Source: Caproicibacterium lactatifermentans | GTDB lineage: Bacteria; Bacillota; Clostridia; Oscillospirales; Acutalibacteraceae | DNA: 64,000 bases | Assembly (NCBI RefSeq): GCF_013315815.1 | Contig: NZ_CP046051.1 | Span: forward strand, 124,001 to 188,000 | Direction: 5' to 3' | Shown here: positions 9,821-19,350 of the stretch, piece after piece | Position numbering within the stretch: the stretch's first letter is position 1 | How the letters are laid out: each line of letters begins with the position of its first letter | Made by a program: the position numbers and the translations under genes | The notes under the pieces: generated by a model | The model's input: only the letters and a program-made list of their open reading frames with translations | Database searches by the model: none | What the model was told of the DNA's origin: nothing

Positions 9821-10309
9821 ATGCAGAAACAGACCGTTATGACCCAGGAAGGCTATAACAAGCTGGAAAAAGAGCTGGAAGAATTAAAAGGCGTCAAACG
9901 TAAAGAAGTAGCGGAAAAAATTAAAGTGGCTTTGGGCTACGGTGACCTTTCCGAAAACAGTGAATATGATGAAGCAAAAAACGAACAGGCGATTTTGGAA
10001 GCACGCATCGCTGATGTGGAAGTAACCCTAAAAAATGCACGTATCCTGACCGAAAGTGAAATGAATGCGGAGCAGATTCATGTTGGTTCCAGCATGAAGG
10101 TGCGTGTGTCCGATGCAGGCAGCACAGAGGGCGGCCGCGAAATGAAGCTGACCATTGTCGGCAGCAGCGAAGCGGACCCTATTTCCGGCCGTATCAGCGA
10201 CGAAAGTGCCGTAGGCGGTGCGCTGATGGGACATTCCATTGGCGACAAAGTGGAGATAGAGGTGCCTGCTGGAAAGAAGGTCTATGAGATTCTGGAAGTC
10301 ATTAAGTAA
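9821..10309 (+). CDS. greA: Transcription elongation factor GreA
   Basis: GreA rescues backtracked RNA polymerase by stimulating transcript cleavage. The 162-residue product has the normal length. The N-terminal coiled coil spans about residues 8-75 and contains the tip acidic pair in YGDLSENSEYDEAKNEQ. The C-terminal FKBP-like domain has ISDESAVGGALMGHSIGD. ATG 9821 follows AAAGGTGG. It is promoter-proximal to lysS, a common clostridial pairing. Confidence 0.97.
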   Translation: MQKQTVMTQEGYNKLEKELEELKGVKRKEVAEKIKVALGYGDLSENSEYDEAKNEQAILEARIADVEVTLKNARILTESEMNAEQIHVGSSMKVRVSDAGSTEGGREMKLTIVGSSEADPISGRISDESAVGGALMGHSIGDKVEIEVPAGKKVYEILEVIK

Positions 10310-10390
10310 ACAAGGCAAAGTTTTATATTCGGATTTGTAAAAACAGGTACACCGGCATACCGGTGCAGCCCTTAGGAAGGAATTGGATTC

Positions 10391-11893
10391 ATGGCAAACA
10401 AGGAAAATCAGGCCAAGCCGGCCGCAGAACAGGACCTTGGTGAACAGCAGCGTATTCGCCGCGAAAAACTAGCAGCCCTGCAGGAAGCCGGCAAAGACCC
10501 CTTCGTCATTACCACATGGCCGCGTGACAGCTATGCTGCTGACATTAAAGCGGATTTTGAAACGATAGAGGGCAAGCCCGTGTGCATTGCCGGCCGAATG
10601 ATGAGCCGCCGTGTCATGGGCAAAGCCACTTTTGCGGATGTAGTGGACACAACTGACCGCATTCAGATTTATCTGCGTATCAACGAGGTAGGGGAAGAAC
10701 CCTATAAAGAGATGAAAGCCTACTGGGATGTGGGTGACATCATCGGCGTAAAGGGTATTGTTTTCCGCACAAAACGCGGTGAAATCAGTGTGCGTGCCAC
10801 AGAAATCAAACTGCTGAGCAAGAGTCTTCTGCCGCTGCCGGAAAAGTTCCATGGCCTGACCAACACGGATATGCGCTATCGTCAGCGCTATCTGGATTTG
10901 ATTATGAATCCGGAAGTAAAGGACACATTTGTCAAGCGCAGCCGCATTATTACGGAGATTCGCAGCTTCCTGGACAACCAGCGGTTTCTGGAAGTTGAAA
11001 CGCCAGTTCTGCACACGATTGCAGGCGGTGCCGCGGCACGTCCGTTCATTACGCATCATAATACCCTGAATATGGACCTGTATCTGCGCATTGCGCTGGA
11101 ACTGTACCTGAAGCGTCTGATTGTCGGCGGCTTTGACCGTGTTTATGAGATTGGCCGTGTCTTCCGCAACGAAGGCATGGACGCTCGTCATAATCCAGAA
11201 TTCACTATGCTGGAACTGTACCAGGCCTACACGGATTTCCATGGCATGATGGACCTGACGGAAAATTTGATTCGCACAGTCGCAACGAAGGTACTGGGAA
11301 CGACAAAGGTTGTTACCCATGGTGTGGAAGTCGATTTTGCACAGCCGTTTGCACGCATCAGCATGAAGGACGCTGTGAAGAAGTATGCCGGTGTGGACTT
11401 CGACAAGGTGCAGACACTGGACGAAGCACGGAAACTGGCGGATGAACATCATTTGAAGTACGAACAGCGTCACAAGATTGGCGACATTATGAACCTGTTC
11501 TTTGACGAATACTGTGAGGACAAACTGGTTCAGCCGACTTTCCTGACTTATCACCCGACCGACATTTCTCCGCTGGCCAAAAAGAGCCCGGAGGACCCGC
11601 GCTATACGGAACGCTTTGAACTGTATATTGTGGGAACTGAGCATGCCAACGCATTCTCTGAGTTGAACGACCCAATCGACCAGCGTCAGCGCTTTGAGGC
11701 ACAGGCCGCGGCAAAGGCAGCCGGTGATGAGGAAGCCTGTGACATTGATGAGGACTTCCTGACTGCTTTGGAGTATGGTATGCCACCGACCGGCGGTTTG
11801 GGCATCGGCATTGACCGTTTGATCATGACGCTGACCGGCTCTGACGCAATCCGTGATGTGCTGCTCTTCCCAACTATGAAACCAAAGGAGTAA
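10391..11893 (+). CDS. lysS: Lysyl-tRNA synthetase, class II
   Basis: Charges tRNA-Lys. An N-terminal OB-fold anticodon-binding domain occupies about residues 60-160. The class II catalytic core contains motif 2 ([19 protein letters not shown]) and motif 3 ([11 protein letters not shown]). The 500-residue length is normal. ATG 10391 follows GGAAGGAA. It sits 81 bases after greA; a small CACCGG/CCGGTG hairpin at 10350-10365 lies between, but I see no T-box leader. Confidence 0.98.
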   Translation: MANKENQAKPAAEQDLGEQQRIRREKLAALQEAGKDPFVITTWPRDSYAADIKADFETIEGKPVCIAGRMMSRRVMGKATFADVVDTTDRIQIYLRINEVGEEPYKEMKAYWDVGDIIGVKGIVFRTKRGEISVRATEIKLLSKSLLPLPEKFHGLTNTDMRYRQRYLDLIMNPEVKDTFVKRSRIITEIRSFLDNQRFLEVETPVLHTIAGGAAARPFITHHNTLNMDLYLRIALELYLKRLIVGGFDRVYEIGRVFRNEGMDARHNPEFTMLELYQAYTDFHGMMDLTENLIRTVATKVLGTTKVVTHGVEVDFAQPFARISMKDAVKKYAGVDFDKVQTLDEARKLADEHHLKYEQRHKIGDIMNLFFDEYCEDKLVQPTFLTYHPTDISPLAKKSPEDPRYTERFELYIVGTEHANAFSELNDPIDQRQRFEAQAAAKAAGDEEACDIDEDFLTALEYGMPPTGGLGIGIDRLIMTLTGSDAIRDVLLFPTMKPKE

Positions 11894-11896
11894 GCG

Positions 11897-12535
11897 ATGG
11901 CACGTGAGCGTTATCTGCTGCATGCGGATGAAGAAACAATCCACAGTGGTGAGCTGAAGCGGGCCCCAAAAACACCGAAGGAAAAACGGGAGAATTTTTG
12001 GTATTACCATAAGTGGCATGTGCTGATTGCGATTGGCATTGCGATTGTGGCGGCCCTTTTCCTGCATGATGTTTTTGGCAAGGTGCGCCCTGACTATCAG
12101 GTGGGGCTGATTACACAGTATCAGGTCAGCCAGGATGTCATCGACGATTATCAGGCGAAGCTTGAAAAGTGCGCGAATGACCGCAACGGTGACGGACATA
12201 TTACCGTAGAAATCAGTAATTATGCGGTTGGTTTAAGCAATATGGACCCACAGCGGGCACAAATAAACGAAACACGGCTGCTGGGCGACCTCAGCGATTA
12301 CAGTGATATGTTTTTTTTATGTGATGAAATAGGGTATACCTATATTCAGCAACAGGGTGCGTGGGATACCTCCCACGCAAAAATGGCGCTGCCAAAGGCA
12401 ATGCAGCACGAAGGTTTGACGTTAACGGCCAATATGCGTGTACTGTACCCGGATAACGATAAAAAATATACGGTGCACAAGGAATACTGGGATGCCAGCT
12501 ACCGCGTGTATCAGAAACTGATAGGCAAGAAATAG
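11897..12535 (+). CDS. Membrane-anchored protein of unknown function
   Basis: It starts 3 bases after the lysS stop, so it is probably cotranscribed. The 212-residue product has a basic cytoplasmic N terminus (about 43 residues), one membrane helix at about 44-62 (VLIAIGIAIVAALFLHDVF), and an extracytoplasmic domain of about 145 residues. That domain contains a DRNGDGH stretch resembling a calcium loop. No signature enzyme motif is visible. The position after lysS suggests a housekeeping gene of this lineage, but I recognise no family. Confidence 0.8.
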   Translation: MARERYLLHADEETIHSGELKRAPKTPKEKRENFWYYHKWHVLIAIGIAIVAALFLHDVFGKVRPDYQVGLITQYQVSQDVIDDYQAKLEKCANDRNGDGHITVEISNYAVGLSNMDPQRAQINETRLLGDLSDYSDMFFLCDEIGYTYIQQQGAWDTSHAKMALPKAMQHEGLTLTANMRVLYPDNDKKYTVHKEYWDASYRVYQKLIGKK

Positions 12536-12544
12536 CTGTTAGAG

Positions 12545-12588
12545 AACCGAGACCGCTGTGAAACGAAACTTTCACAGCGGTCTCGGTT
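12545..12588. terminator. Strong bidirectional terminator
   Basis: Nineteen-base perfect arms (12545-12563 and 12570-12588) with a 6-base loop and T4 on the plus side. It serves the lysS operon and the converging CRP-family gene. Confidence 0.92.
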
Positions 12589-12592
12589 TTGT

Positions 12593-13231
12593 CTATCCGG
12601 CGGCAAAAGCTGCCAATGCGGGGCGGTTTGTCAGGGTAATGCTGCGATAACGCAGCGCAACCCAGCCTTTTTGTACAAATGTGTGCAGTATGCGGTTGAC
12701 GGTGATGCGTGTAACACCGGCCAGTGCACCCAAATCTTCCTGAGAACGACAAATGGTACCATCTGCCGCAGCAAGGGAAAAGAGAATATTTGCCAGCCGC
12801 CGGTCCGCCGACAAAAAAGAAACGGTATCCAGCTGTTCAGAAAGCATTCGCACCGTTTTGGCAAGTGTCTGCAGCATTTGCAGCGCAAAAGAAGGGTCCC
12901 GCCGAAACAGAGCAGTTAGCTGTTCGCGGCCGATAACGGCGATTTCACAGTCTGTCAGGGTGCGGGCACAGGTGGTACGCGGTTCACCGTCCAAAAAAGA
13001 GGCCTCGCCAAAAATGGAGCCGGGTTCCCGCTCGGTCACCGTTTTTTCCGTCCCTTCGTTGGAAATAAGGAAAATGCGGACACGGCCTTTTTTCAGATAA
13101 TAGAAACAGTGCCCTGCCTCCCCTTGCAGATACAGAATGTGGCCGTGCGGTACTGTATGCAGGGATTGCCCTTGCGCCAAAACAGACCATCCGGCGGCGG
13201 GAGCAGTGAAATGAAAACTGTTAGGTTCCAT
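12593..13231 (-). CDS. CRP/FNR-family transcription regulator
   Basis: The 212-residue product has an N-terminal cyclic-nucleotide-binding-like beta barrel (about residues 15-120) with FGEASFLDGEPRTTCART in the phosphate-binding cassette position. A dimerisation helix follows, then a C-terminal winged helix (SQEDLGALAGVTRITVNRIL). The FNR-type N-terminal cysteine cluster is absent, so an oxygen-sensing cluster is unlikely. ATG 13231 follows AAAGAGGTG. It is divergent from leuCD with a TGTAA-N6-TTACA palindrome between, so it probably regulates itself, leuCD, or both. The ligand is unknown. Confidence 0.9.
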   Translation of the reverse strand: MEPNSFHFTAPAAGWSVLAQGQSLHTVPHGHILYLQGEAGHCFYYLKKGRVRIFLISNEGTEKTVTEREPGSIFGEASFLDGEPRTTCARTLTDCEIAVIGREQLTALFRRDPSFALQMLQTLAKTVRMLSEQLDTVSFLSADRRLANILFSLAAADGTICRSQEDLGALAGVTRITVNRILHTFVQKGWVALRYRSITLTNRPALAAFAAG

Positions 13232-13316
13232 GAAAGCACCTCTTTTTCCTATCTTTCCGTACGGACAGGGACACAACGTGCCCACAGCCCTTATCTTTAT
13301 GGATTATTGCAAAAAG

Positions 13317-13343
13317 TGTAACATACTTTACATTCTTTGTAAA
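13317..13343. promoter_or_regulatory. CRP-type operator between the regulator and leuC
   Basis: TGTAACATACTTTACA at 13317-13332 is TGTAA-N6-TTACA, the 5-6-5 spacing of CRP-family sites. It overlaps a second inverted repeat, TTTACA-N5-TGTAAA, at 13327-13343. A GATAAT -10 candidate for leuC lies at 13354-13359. Confidence 0.6.
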
Positions 13344-13392
13344 TGAATTGTGCGATAATCAGGAAAAGAGTTTTGGAAAGGAGGCATTTGGT

Positions 13393-14652
13393 ATGGGAAT
13401 GACCATGACACAGAAAATTCTGGCGGCGCATGCGGGACTGGACAGCGTAAAACCTGGCCAGCTGATTGAGGCAAAGCTGGACCTCGTATTGGGCAACGAT
13501 ATTACCAGCCCGGTGGCAATCCACGCATTTGAAGGCTGCGGCGCAGACAGTGTGTTTGATAATCAGCGTATTGCGCTGGTGCTGGACCATTTTGTGCCGA
13601 ATAAAGACATTAAGGCGGCCGAGCAGTGCCGCTGTACACGTACTTTTGCCGGCAAATATAATATTCAGAATTTTTTTGATGTCGGCAAAATGGGCATTGA
13701 GCATGCCCTGCTGCCGGAGCAGGGACTGGTTGGACCGGGCGACTGCATTATCGGCGCGGACAGCCACACCTGTACCTATGGCGCGCTGGGTGCGTTTTCC
13801 ACCGGTGTGGGCAGTACGGATATGGCTGCCGGCATGATTTCCGGGAAAGCATGGTTTAAGGTTCCCACAGCGATAAAAGTGGTGCTGAAAGGCAAGCCGA
13901 GCGGCTATGTCTGCGGCAAAGACGTGATTCTGCATCTCATTGGGGAAATCGGTGTAGACGGTGCCCTGTACAAATCGCTGGAGTTTACCGGGGAAGGTGT
14001 GGGGGCGCTGTCCGTGGAGGACCGCCTGTGCATGGCGAATATGGCCATTGAGGCCGGCGCAAAGAACGGCATTTTCCCAGTAGACGAGAAAACGCTGGCC
14101 TACGAAAAAGGCCGTTTTCAACGGGAAGTGAAGATTTATAAAGCGGACCCGGACGCCGAATATGAGCGTACCGTGGAAATTGACCTTTCCACTCTGCGCC
14201 CGACCGTCAGTTTCCCACATCTGCCGGACAACACCCGCACCATTGCCGAAGCGGTGGGTGTTAAAATCGACCAGGCAGTCATCGGCTCCTGCACAAACGG
14301 CCGTATGGAAGATATGCGCGCGGCGGCGTCTATTTTAAAGGGCCGCAAAGTCGCGGACGGCGTGCGCTGTATTGTCATTCCGGCAACACAGAAAATCTAT
14401 CTGCAGTGTATCCGTGAGGGATTGATAGAAACCTTTATTGAAGCGGGTGCGGTTGTCAGCACACCGACCTGTGGGCCGTGTTTGGGAGGCTATATGGGCA
14501 TCCTGGGAAAGGGAGAGCGCGCGGTTTCTACAACGAACCGCAACTTTGTCGGCCGTATGGGCCATGTGGAAAGTGAAGTCTATCTGGCAAGCCCGGCGGT
14601 TGCGGCGGCAAGTGCTGTGACCGGTGTGCTGACAGACCCGGCCAAGCTGTAA
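13393..14652 (+). CDS. leuC: 3-isopropylmalate dehydratase large subunit
   Basis: Aconitase-family [4Fe-4S] enzyme that isomerises 2- to 3-isopropylmalate in leucine synthesis, acting with LeuD. Cluster cysteines are in GSCTNGR (near residue 302) and TCGPCLGG (near 360-363). [13 protein letters not shown] is also present. Length is 419 residues, the shorter archaeal/clostridial LeuC type; homoaconitase-like specificity cannot be excluded by eye. ATG 13393 follows AAAGGAGG. leuD follows 16 bases downstream. Confidence 0.94.
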   Translation: MGMTMTQKILAAHAGLDSVKPGQLIEAKLDLVLGNDITSPVAIHAFEGCGADSVFDNQRIALVLDHFVPNKDIKAAEQCRCTRTFAGKYNIQNFFDVGKMGIEHALLPEQGLVGPGDCIIGADSHTCTYGALGAFSTGVGSTDMAAGMISGKAWFKVPTAIKVVLKGKPSGYVCGKDVILHLIGEIGVDGALYKSLEFTGEGVGALSVEDRLCMANMAIEAGAKNGIFPVDEKTLAYEKGRFQREVKIYKADPDAEYERTVEIDLSTLRPTVSFPHLPDNTRTIAEAVGVKIDQAVIGSCTNGRMEDMRAAASILKGRKVADGVRCIVIPATQKIYLQCIREGLIETFIEAGAVVSTPTCGPCLGGYMGILGKGERAVSTTNRNFVGRMGHVESEVYLASPAVAAASAVTGVLTDPAKL

Positions 14653-14668
14653 AAGGAGGATGCAGAGC

Positions 14669-15163
14669 ATGGTTGTAAAAGGAAAAGTACATAAATATGG
14701 GGATAACGTTGACACCGACGTCATTATTCCGGCACGGTACCTGAACACGTCCTCCCGGGAGGAACTGGCACAGCACTGCATGGAAGACATTGACAAGAGC
14801 TTCATTGAAAATGTCAAACCCGGGGACATTATTGTTGCCGATAAAAACTTTGGCTGCGGTTCTTCGCGGGAACACGCACCGATTGCCATACAGGCAAGCG
14901 GCATTTCCTGTGTGATTGCCAGCACCTTTGCACGTATTTTTTACCGCAATTCCATTAACATCGGTCTGCCGATTCTGGAATGTGAGGCGGCAGCAAAAGC
15001 GGTTCGGAATGGTGATGAGGTGCAGGTGGATTTTGCCACAGGAAAGATTCAGGACCTGACGACTGGCGCATCCTTTCAGGCGGAGCCGTTTCCGCCGTTC
15101 ATTCAGAATATCATTGACCAAGGCGGGCTTTTAAATAGTCTGAAAAACAAGAAGAAACCGTAA
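14669..15163 (+). CDS. leuD: 3-isopropylmalate dehydratase small subunit
   Basis: Swivel-domain partner of LeuC. The 164-residue product shows [15 protein letters not shown] at the start and [11 protein letters not shown], the substrate-recognition loop. I chose ATG 14669 because AAAAGGAGG lies eight bases before it; ATG 14660 overlaps that site. No leuA or leuB is in this window. A terminator follows immediately. Confidence 0.94.
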   Translation: MVVKGKVHKYGDNVDTDVIIPARYLNTSSREELAQHCMEDIDKSFIENVKPGDIIVADKNFGCGSSREHAPIAIQASGISCVIASTFARIFYRNSINIGLPILECEAAAKAVRNGDEVQVDFATGKIQDLTTGASFQAEPFPPFIQNIIDQGGLLNSLKNKKKP

Positions 15164-15193
15164 AAAAAGGGACTGCTTCGGCAGTCCCTTTTT
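15164..15193 (+). terminator. Terminator after leuD
   Basis: GGGACTGC / GCAGTCCC stem with a UUCG-type tetraloop, A run before and T5 after. Confidence 0.93.
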
Positions 15194-15211
15194 ACTGCCA
15201 CTATTTTGGCG

Positions 15212-15228
15212 TTCATAAAAAATTCATC
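15212..15228 (+). promoter_or_regulatory. Possible OmpR-type direct repeat before the two-component genes
   Basis: TTCATA at 15212 and TTCATC at 15223 are in direct repeat with 11-base periodicity, as expected for PhoP/OmpR-family dimers. A TATAAT lies at 15249-15254 without a well-spaced -35, consistent with activation. This suggests autoregulation; the motif is short. Confidence 0.35.
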
Positions 15229-15293
15229 ATTTGCAAAGCCAATCCTTTTATAATAAAATACGTATATCTACAGGCTAAAGGAGGGCCCCTGAC

Positions 15294-16004
15294 ATGACAA
15301 AAGGAAAAATACTGGTCGTGGACGATGACCAGAATATCTGTGAGCTGCTGCGGCTCTATATTGAAAAAGAAAACTTTGAGGTGGTTATTGCAAATGACGG
15401 CCGCCAGGCCTTGAAACTGTTTGATGAACAGAATCCGGACCTTGTTCTGCTGGACATTATGCTGCCGGAGTTGGACGGCTGGCAGGTTTGCCGGGAAATC
15501 CGGAGAAAGAGCCAGTGCCCGATTATTATGCTGACGGCCAAGGGTGAAACTTTTGATAAGGTGCTGGGTCTGGAACTGGGCGCCGATGACTACGTGGTTA
15601 AGCCCTTTGAAACCAAAGAGGTGGTGGCGCGGATTAAAGCGGTACTGCGCCGTACGGGCAAAAACAACAACCAAACGGTCAAGGAAGTACACTACGACAA
15701 GCTTTCCATTAACCTGACCAACTATGAACTGAAAGTCAACGGAAAGGTTATTGATACACCGCCAAAGGAAATGGAACTGATTTATCATTTAGCCAGCAAC
15801 CCGAACCGCGTTTTCACCCGCGACCAACTTCTGGATGAAGTATGGGGATTTGACTACTACGGTGACAGCCGTACCGTGGATGTACATGTGAAGCGTTTGC
15901 GTGAAAAGCTGGAAGGTGTTTCTGACCAGTGGTGCCTGAAAACGGTATGGGGCGTTGGGTATAAATTTGAAGTCAAGGATGATACAGACCAAAACGGCCA
16001 GTAA
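15294..16004 (+). CDS. OmpR/PhoB-family response regulator
   Basis: The 236-residue product has a receiver domain (1-118) with acidic pocket D10-D12, phospho-acceptor D54 in LLDIMLPE, and conserved K103 in VVKPFE. The C-terminal winged helix (about 135-230) contains RVFTRDQLLDEVWG and SRTVDVHVKRLREKL. The kinase gene starts 72 bases downstream and htrA follows. The layout resembles the CssRS-HtrA secretion-stress system of Bacillus, but orthology cannot be decided by eye. Confidence 0.93.
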   Translation: MTKGKILVVDDDQNICELLRLYIEKENFEVVIANDGRQALKLFDEQNPDLVLLDIMLPELDGWQVCREIRRKSQCPIIMLTAKGETFDKVLGLELGADDYVVKPFETKEVVARIKAVLRRTGKNNNQTVKEVHYDKLSINLTNYELKVNGKVIDTPPKEMELIYHLASNPNRVFTRDQLLDEVWGFDYYGDSRTVDVHVKRLREKLEGVSDQWCLKTVWGVGYKFEVKDDTDQNGQ

Positions 16005-16076
16005 ATTGGCCGGAAAGCGCTGGTATCCCGCATCCCTGCGGCAGAGGCGGGATAAACATTTTGCAGGGAAAGATGA

Positions 16077-17720
16077 GTGGTCATAGTGAGCAAACAAGGA
16101 AAACCAAAGTCGCTGTTTAAAAAATATCTGCGAATGACGCTGCTGACTATTTTGGTCAGCTTTACGATTCTGGGACTGGTTATGCTGCTGTTTTTCAACA
16201 GCAACTGGAAGCATGAAAAACGTGCGGCCCTGACCAAAAATGCCACCAGTGTGGCGGACATGGTCACCCACGGCACAGCGCCGGACAGCTCCGGCGGCAC
16301 AAAAATTGACAGGGAAGCACTGGAACAGTTCCTGCCGGCTTTGTGCCGCATCAATTCCAGCGATATTCTGATTACAGACAATAAGGGAAATATTATGGTA
16401 TCCGGACAAGGCGTAGACGGAACGATTAATGTCAGCAGACAGGTACCAAAAGACATCATGAAACGGGCACTGGCGGGCAGTTATGATGACGAAACGCTGC
16501 TGGGCGGTATTTACGCAATGCCGTACTATGTGATAGGCATGCCGGTAAAAGCGAATGCTTCCAGCGGCGGACAGACGATTGGCGCGGTTTTCGCCAGTGT
16601 GGCGGTGCACAGCCTGACGGAATACCGCAAGGATATTTTCCGGATGTTTCTGTTTGCAGCGTGCGCGGCTTTTGCCGTGGGATTCTGTATGGTCTGGGTA
16701 TTTTCCTACAATATGGTGCGCCCGCTTCGGATGATGGCGGACGCGGCCAGAAGCTTTGGGGAAGGAAACTTTTCCAAACGGGTGCCGGTTACCAGCCGCG
16801 ACGAAATAGGCGAATTGGCAGTTGCCTTTAACCACATGGCAGAGTCACTGGCAACCAGCGAGTATACCCGCCGAAACTTTATCGCCAATGTTTCCCACGA
16901 ACTAAAGACGCCGATGACAACCATTGCCGGCTTTATTGACGGCATTCTGGACGGAACTATTCCGCCGGAAAAGCAGAAGCATTATCTGCGGATTGTTTCA
17001 CAGGAAGTAAAGCGCCTATCCCGGCTGGTACATACCATGCTGGACCTTTCCCACATCGACAACGGTGAACTGAAGCTGCACCCAGCACGTTTTGACATTA
17101 CCAATACCGTGCTGACGACAATGCTCAACTTTGAAAAACAGATTGAATCAAAAAGAATTGAAGTACAGGGACTGGACGAAACGCACCCGGCTTTTGTGGA
17201 TGGCGACCCGGACCTGCTGCACCAAGTTATTTACAATCTGGTAGAAAACGCAGTTAAATTTACAAATCCCGGTGGCTATATTCGCGTCAATGTTCGGGAA
17301 GAGTCCGCACGCACAACCGTGACGATTCGCAACAGCGGCGAAGGAATTGCGTCGGAGGAATTGGGGCAGATTTTTGGCCGCTTCTATAAAACAGACAAAT
17401 CCCGCAGCAAGGACCGCGCTGGAATGGGATTGGGGCTTTACATTGTGCGTACCATTGTACAGCAGCACGGCGGTGAGATTACCGCTCGCTCTGAATTAGG
17501 CAAGTACAGTGAGTTTTCCTTCTGGCTGCCAAGAGAAATTCCGCAGCAGGGGGAGAAGCTGCCGACGACAACTGTATGTGCGCAGGTAGTAGAGCCGTCC
17601 CGACAAGCTTACCAGAAAGGGAAGAACGCCAAGCCCGCGCCGGAAAATAAGAAAAAAGAAAACAGCGATTCTGCTTCTGATGCTCCAAAAGAAAAGGACG
17701 GTAAAGATGGAACAAAATAA
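16077..17720 (+). CDS. Membrane sensor histidine kinase
   Basis: The 547-residue product has membrane helices at about 20-43 and 189-211 enclosing an extracytoplasmic sensor of about 145 residues. HAMP follows (about 212-262), then HisKA with the phospho-accepting H274 in FIANVSHELKTP, then the ATPase domain with N box (VIYNLVENAVKFTN) and GMGLGLYIV. A charged low-complexity tail of about 65 residues follows the kinase core, rich in Lys, Pro and Glu. The GTG start follows AGGGAAAG. Its last 14 bases overlap the htrA start, so the two are translationally coupled. The signal is unknown; misfolded exported protein is a reasonable guess. Confidence 0.92.
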   Translation: MVIVSKQGKPKSLFKKYLRMTLLTILVSFTILGLVMLLFFNSNWKHEKRAALTKNATSVADMVTHGTAPDSSGGTKIDREALEQFLPALCRINSSDILITDNKGNIMVSGQGVDGTINVSRQVPKDIMKRALAGSYDDETLLGGIYAMPYYVIGMPVKANASSGGQTIGAVFASVAVHSLTEYRKDIFRMFLFAACAAFAVGFCMVWVFSYNMVRPLRMMADAARSFGEGNFSKRVPVTSRDEIGELAVAFNHMAESLATSEYTRRNFIANVSHELKTPMTTIAGFIDGILDGTIPPEKQKHYLRIVSQEVKRLSRLVHTMLDLSHIDNGELKLHPARFDITNTVLTTMLNFEKQIESKRIEVQGLDETHPAFVDGDPDLLHQVIYNLVENAVKFTNPGGYIRVNVREESARTTVTIRNSGEGIASEELGQIFGRFYKTDKSRSKDRAGMGLGLYIVRTIVQQHGGEITARSELGKYSEFSFWLPREIPQQGEKLPTTTVCAQVVEPSRQAYQKGKNAKPAPENKKKENSDSASDAPKEKDGKDGTK

Positions 17721-19152
17721 ACAGCCGCAGTCCGAAAACAACGGACAGCAGCCATATCGTCCGGAAATTTGGTATCCTGCCGGCTGTCCGCAAAAGGAGA
17801 AGCCTGATGCAGGAAAGACACAGGAGGACGCTCCAGTGCCACCGCAGGGAAACGGCCCTGCCTATCGAAATCCGGCAACAGGCGCCCCACAGCAGGGCGG
17901 CTTTGTGCCGCCCTGCCCGCCGCCGTATCTGCCGGTCGGCGGCGGTTACCGCCCGCACCGGCCGATGAACAACGGCACGCGGGTGCTTATCGCCATTCTT
18001 TCGGTACTGCTGGCGATATTTGTCACGCTGTTTGCTGTGACTTTTTCAAACCAAAAGACTTCCGAAGCGGGGCAGGACAGTTCTTCCTCTTCTTCTCAGC
18101 CGAAGGAAACCGAAAGCAGTTCCCGCGCTTTCAATACCGTTCCTAATGACGGAAAGGGCACAGGCAGCAGTATCATTATCCAGGAAAAAAGCGGTGCGGT
18201 AATGTCTGCACAGAACGTTTTCAGCAAGATTAGCCCTAGCGTTGTGGGCGTGCTGACAAAGCTGCCTGATGAGGACGGCAATGAAAGCGACAGCCAGGGA
18301 ACCGGCATCATCGCCAGCAGCGACGGCGTTATCCTAACCAACGCGCATGTCATAGGATACAGTCCCAGCGCGGACGTGAATGTAGTACTGCCGGGCAAAA
18401 AAGTTGAATATAAGGCTCGCATTCTGGGCTTTGACAAGACGAGTGACCTTGCCGTCCTGAAGATTAGCGCAACCGGACTGATGCCTGCCCAGTTTGGCAG
18501 CGAAAACGAACTGCAGGTTGGTGAGCAAGTCATTGCCATTGGCAACCCGAGCGGAATGGACTACAGCAACAGCCTGACCGGCGGCTATGTTTCTGCACTG
18601 GACCGCACCATCGCCGGCCACAGCGGAAACGGCATGACATATATCCAGACGGACGCGGCAATTAACCCCGGGAATTCCGGTGGACCGCTGTGCAACCTGT
18701 ATGGGCAGGTTGTGGGAATTAACTCCTGCAAAATAGTAAGCACCGGCTACGAGGGCATGGGGTTTGCCATTCCGGTCAGCAAAGCCAGCACGATTATTAA
18801 CCAGCTGATTCATACCGGTTATGTGCCGGGCCGTACGCGTATCGGCATTACCTGCGCCCCAGTGTCCCAGCTGGAGATGCAGATGAAAGGCATACCAAAC
18901 GGCCTGCAGATTTTTTCAATCGACAAAGACAGTCCACTGTATCATAATGGAGTAGAAAAGGGCGATATCCTGTGTGAGTTTGACGGCAAAGATGTGACGA
19001 CTACGGATGAGCTGCTAGGGCAGATGACCAGTTACAAGCCGGGAGACAAAGTACGGGTAAAAATTTATTCGGTCAGTCAGCGGAAAATGCTGACGAAGAC
19101 CGTTGCACTGCTGGAGGATAAGGGCGAAAGTTCGTCCTCCGCGGCAAAATAA
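17707..19152 (+). CDS. HtrA/DegP-like membrane-anchored serine protease with PDZ domain
   Basis: Surface quality-control protease. The 481-residue product has a cytoplasmic Pro/Gln-rich N terminus (1-90), one membrane helix (92-113) and a Ser-rich linker. The trypsin-like domain has triad H214 (TNAHV), D248 (SDLAVLK) and S324 (GNSGGP). One C-terminal PDZ domain covers about 380-475. ATG 17707 lies inside the end of the kinase gene and is preceded by AAAGGACGG; upstream in-frame starts are less supported. It is the third gene of the two-component operon, suggesting the kinase controls its own protease effector. Confidence 0.93.
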   Translation: MEQNKQPQSENNGQQPYRPEIWYPAGCPQKEKPDAGKTQEDAPVPPQGNGPAYRNPATGAPQQGGFVPPCPPPYLPVGGGYRPHRPMNNGTRVLIAILSVLLAIFVTLFAVTFSNQKTSEAGQDSSSSSSQPKETESSSRAFNTVPNDGKGTGSSIIIQEKSGAVMSAQNVFSKISPSVVGVLTKLPDEDGNESDSQGTGIIASSDGVILTNAHVIGYSPSADVNVVLPGKKVEYKARILGFDKTSDLAVLKISATGLMPAQFGSENELQVGEQVIAIGNPSGMDYSNSLTGGYVSALDRTIAGHSGNGMTYIQTDAAINPGNSGGPLCNLYGQVVGINSCKIVSTGYEGMGFAIPVSKASTIINQLIHTGYVPGRTRIGITCAPVSQLEMQMKGIPNGLQIFSIDKDSPLYHNGVEKGDILCEFDGKDVTTTDELLGQMTSYKPGDKVRVKIYSVSQRKMLTKTVALLEDKGESSSSAAK

Positions 19153-19153
19153 C

Positions 19154-19193
19154 AAAAAGCACTGTCTGCTTGTTAAACAGACAGTGCTTTTTT
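19154..19193 (+). terminator. Terminator after htrA
   Basis: Fifteen-base arms around CACTGTCTG / CAGACAGTG, 9-base loop, T6. Confidence 0.92.
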
Positions 19194-19200
19194 AATGGAA

Positions 19201-19285
19201 CGGTTCTCTGCATTTATTTGCGGAGAGCCGCTTTTTTATCCTTTTTTAAAAAGTTCTATAAAAAATTCGCCTAAAACGGCGAATT
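19201..19285 (+). terminator. Second terminator-like hairpin and a short palindrome ahead of locus A
   Basis: A second stem (19201-19211 with 19220-19230, two G-U pairs) is followed by T6. Then AATTCGCC / GGCGAATT forms a hairpin at 19264-19285. The only promoter-like string is TATAAA at 19257 with no -35 at proper distance. Locus A is therefore insulated from htrA and has no obvious vegetative promoter. Confidence 0.6.
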
Positions 19286-19350
19286 CCATCTGCGTTTGGC
19301 CGGAGGGGTGCAGGGACAACCTGCAAAACCAAAAAGAGAGGAGCAAACAC

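Noticed and set aside
10469..12199. A 576-codon open frame antisense to lysS
   Set aside because: Shadow of lysS; no start signal or domain.
13231..13393. T-box or leucine leader upstream of leuC
   Set aside because: No run of Leu codons, no T-box sequence and no terminator between promoter and leuC.
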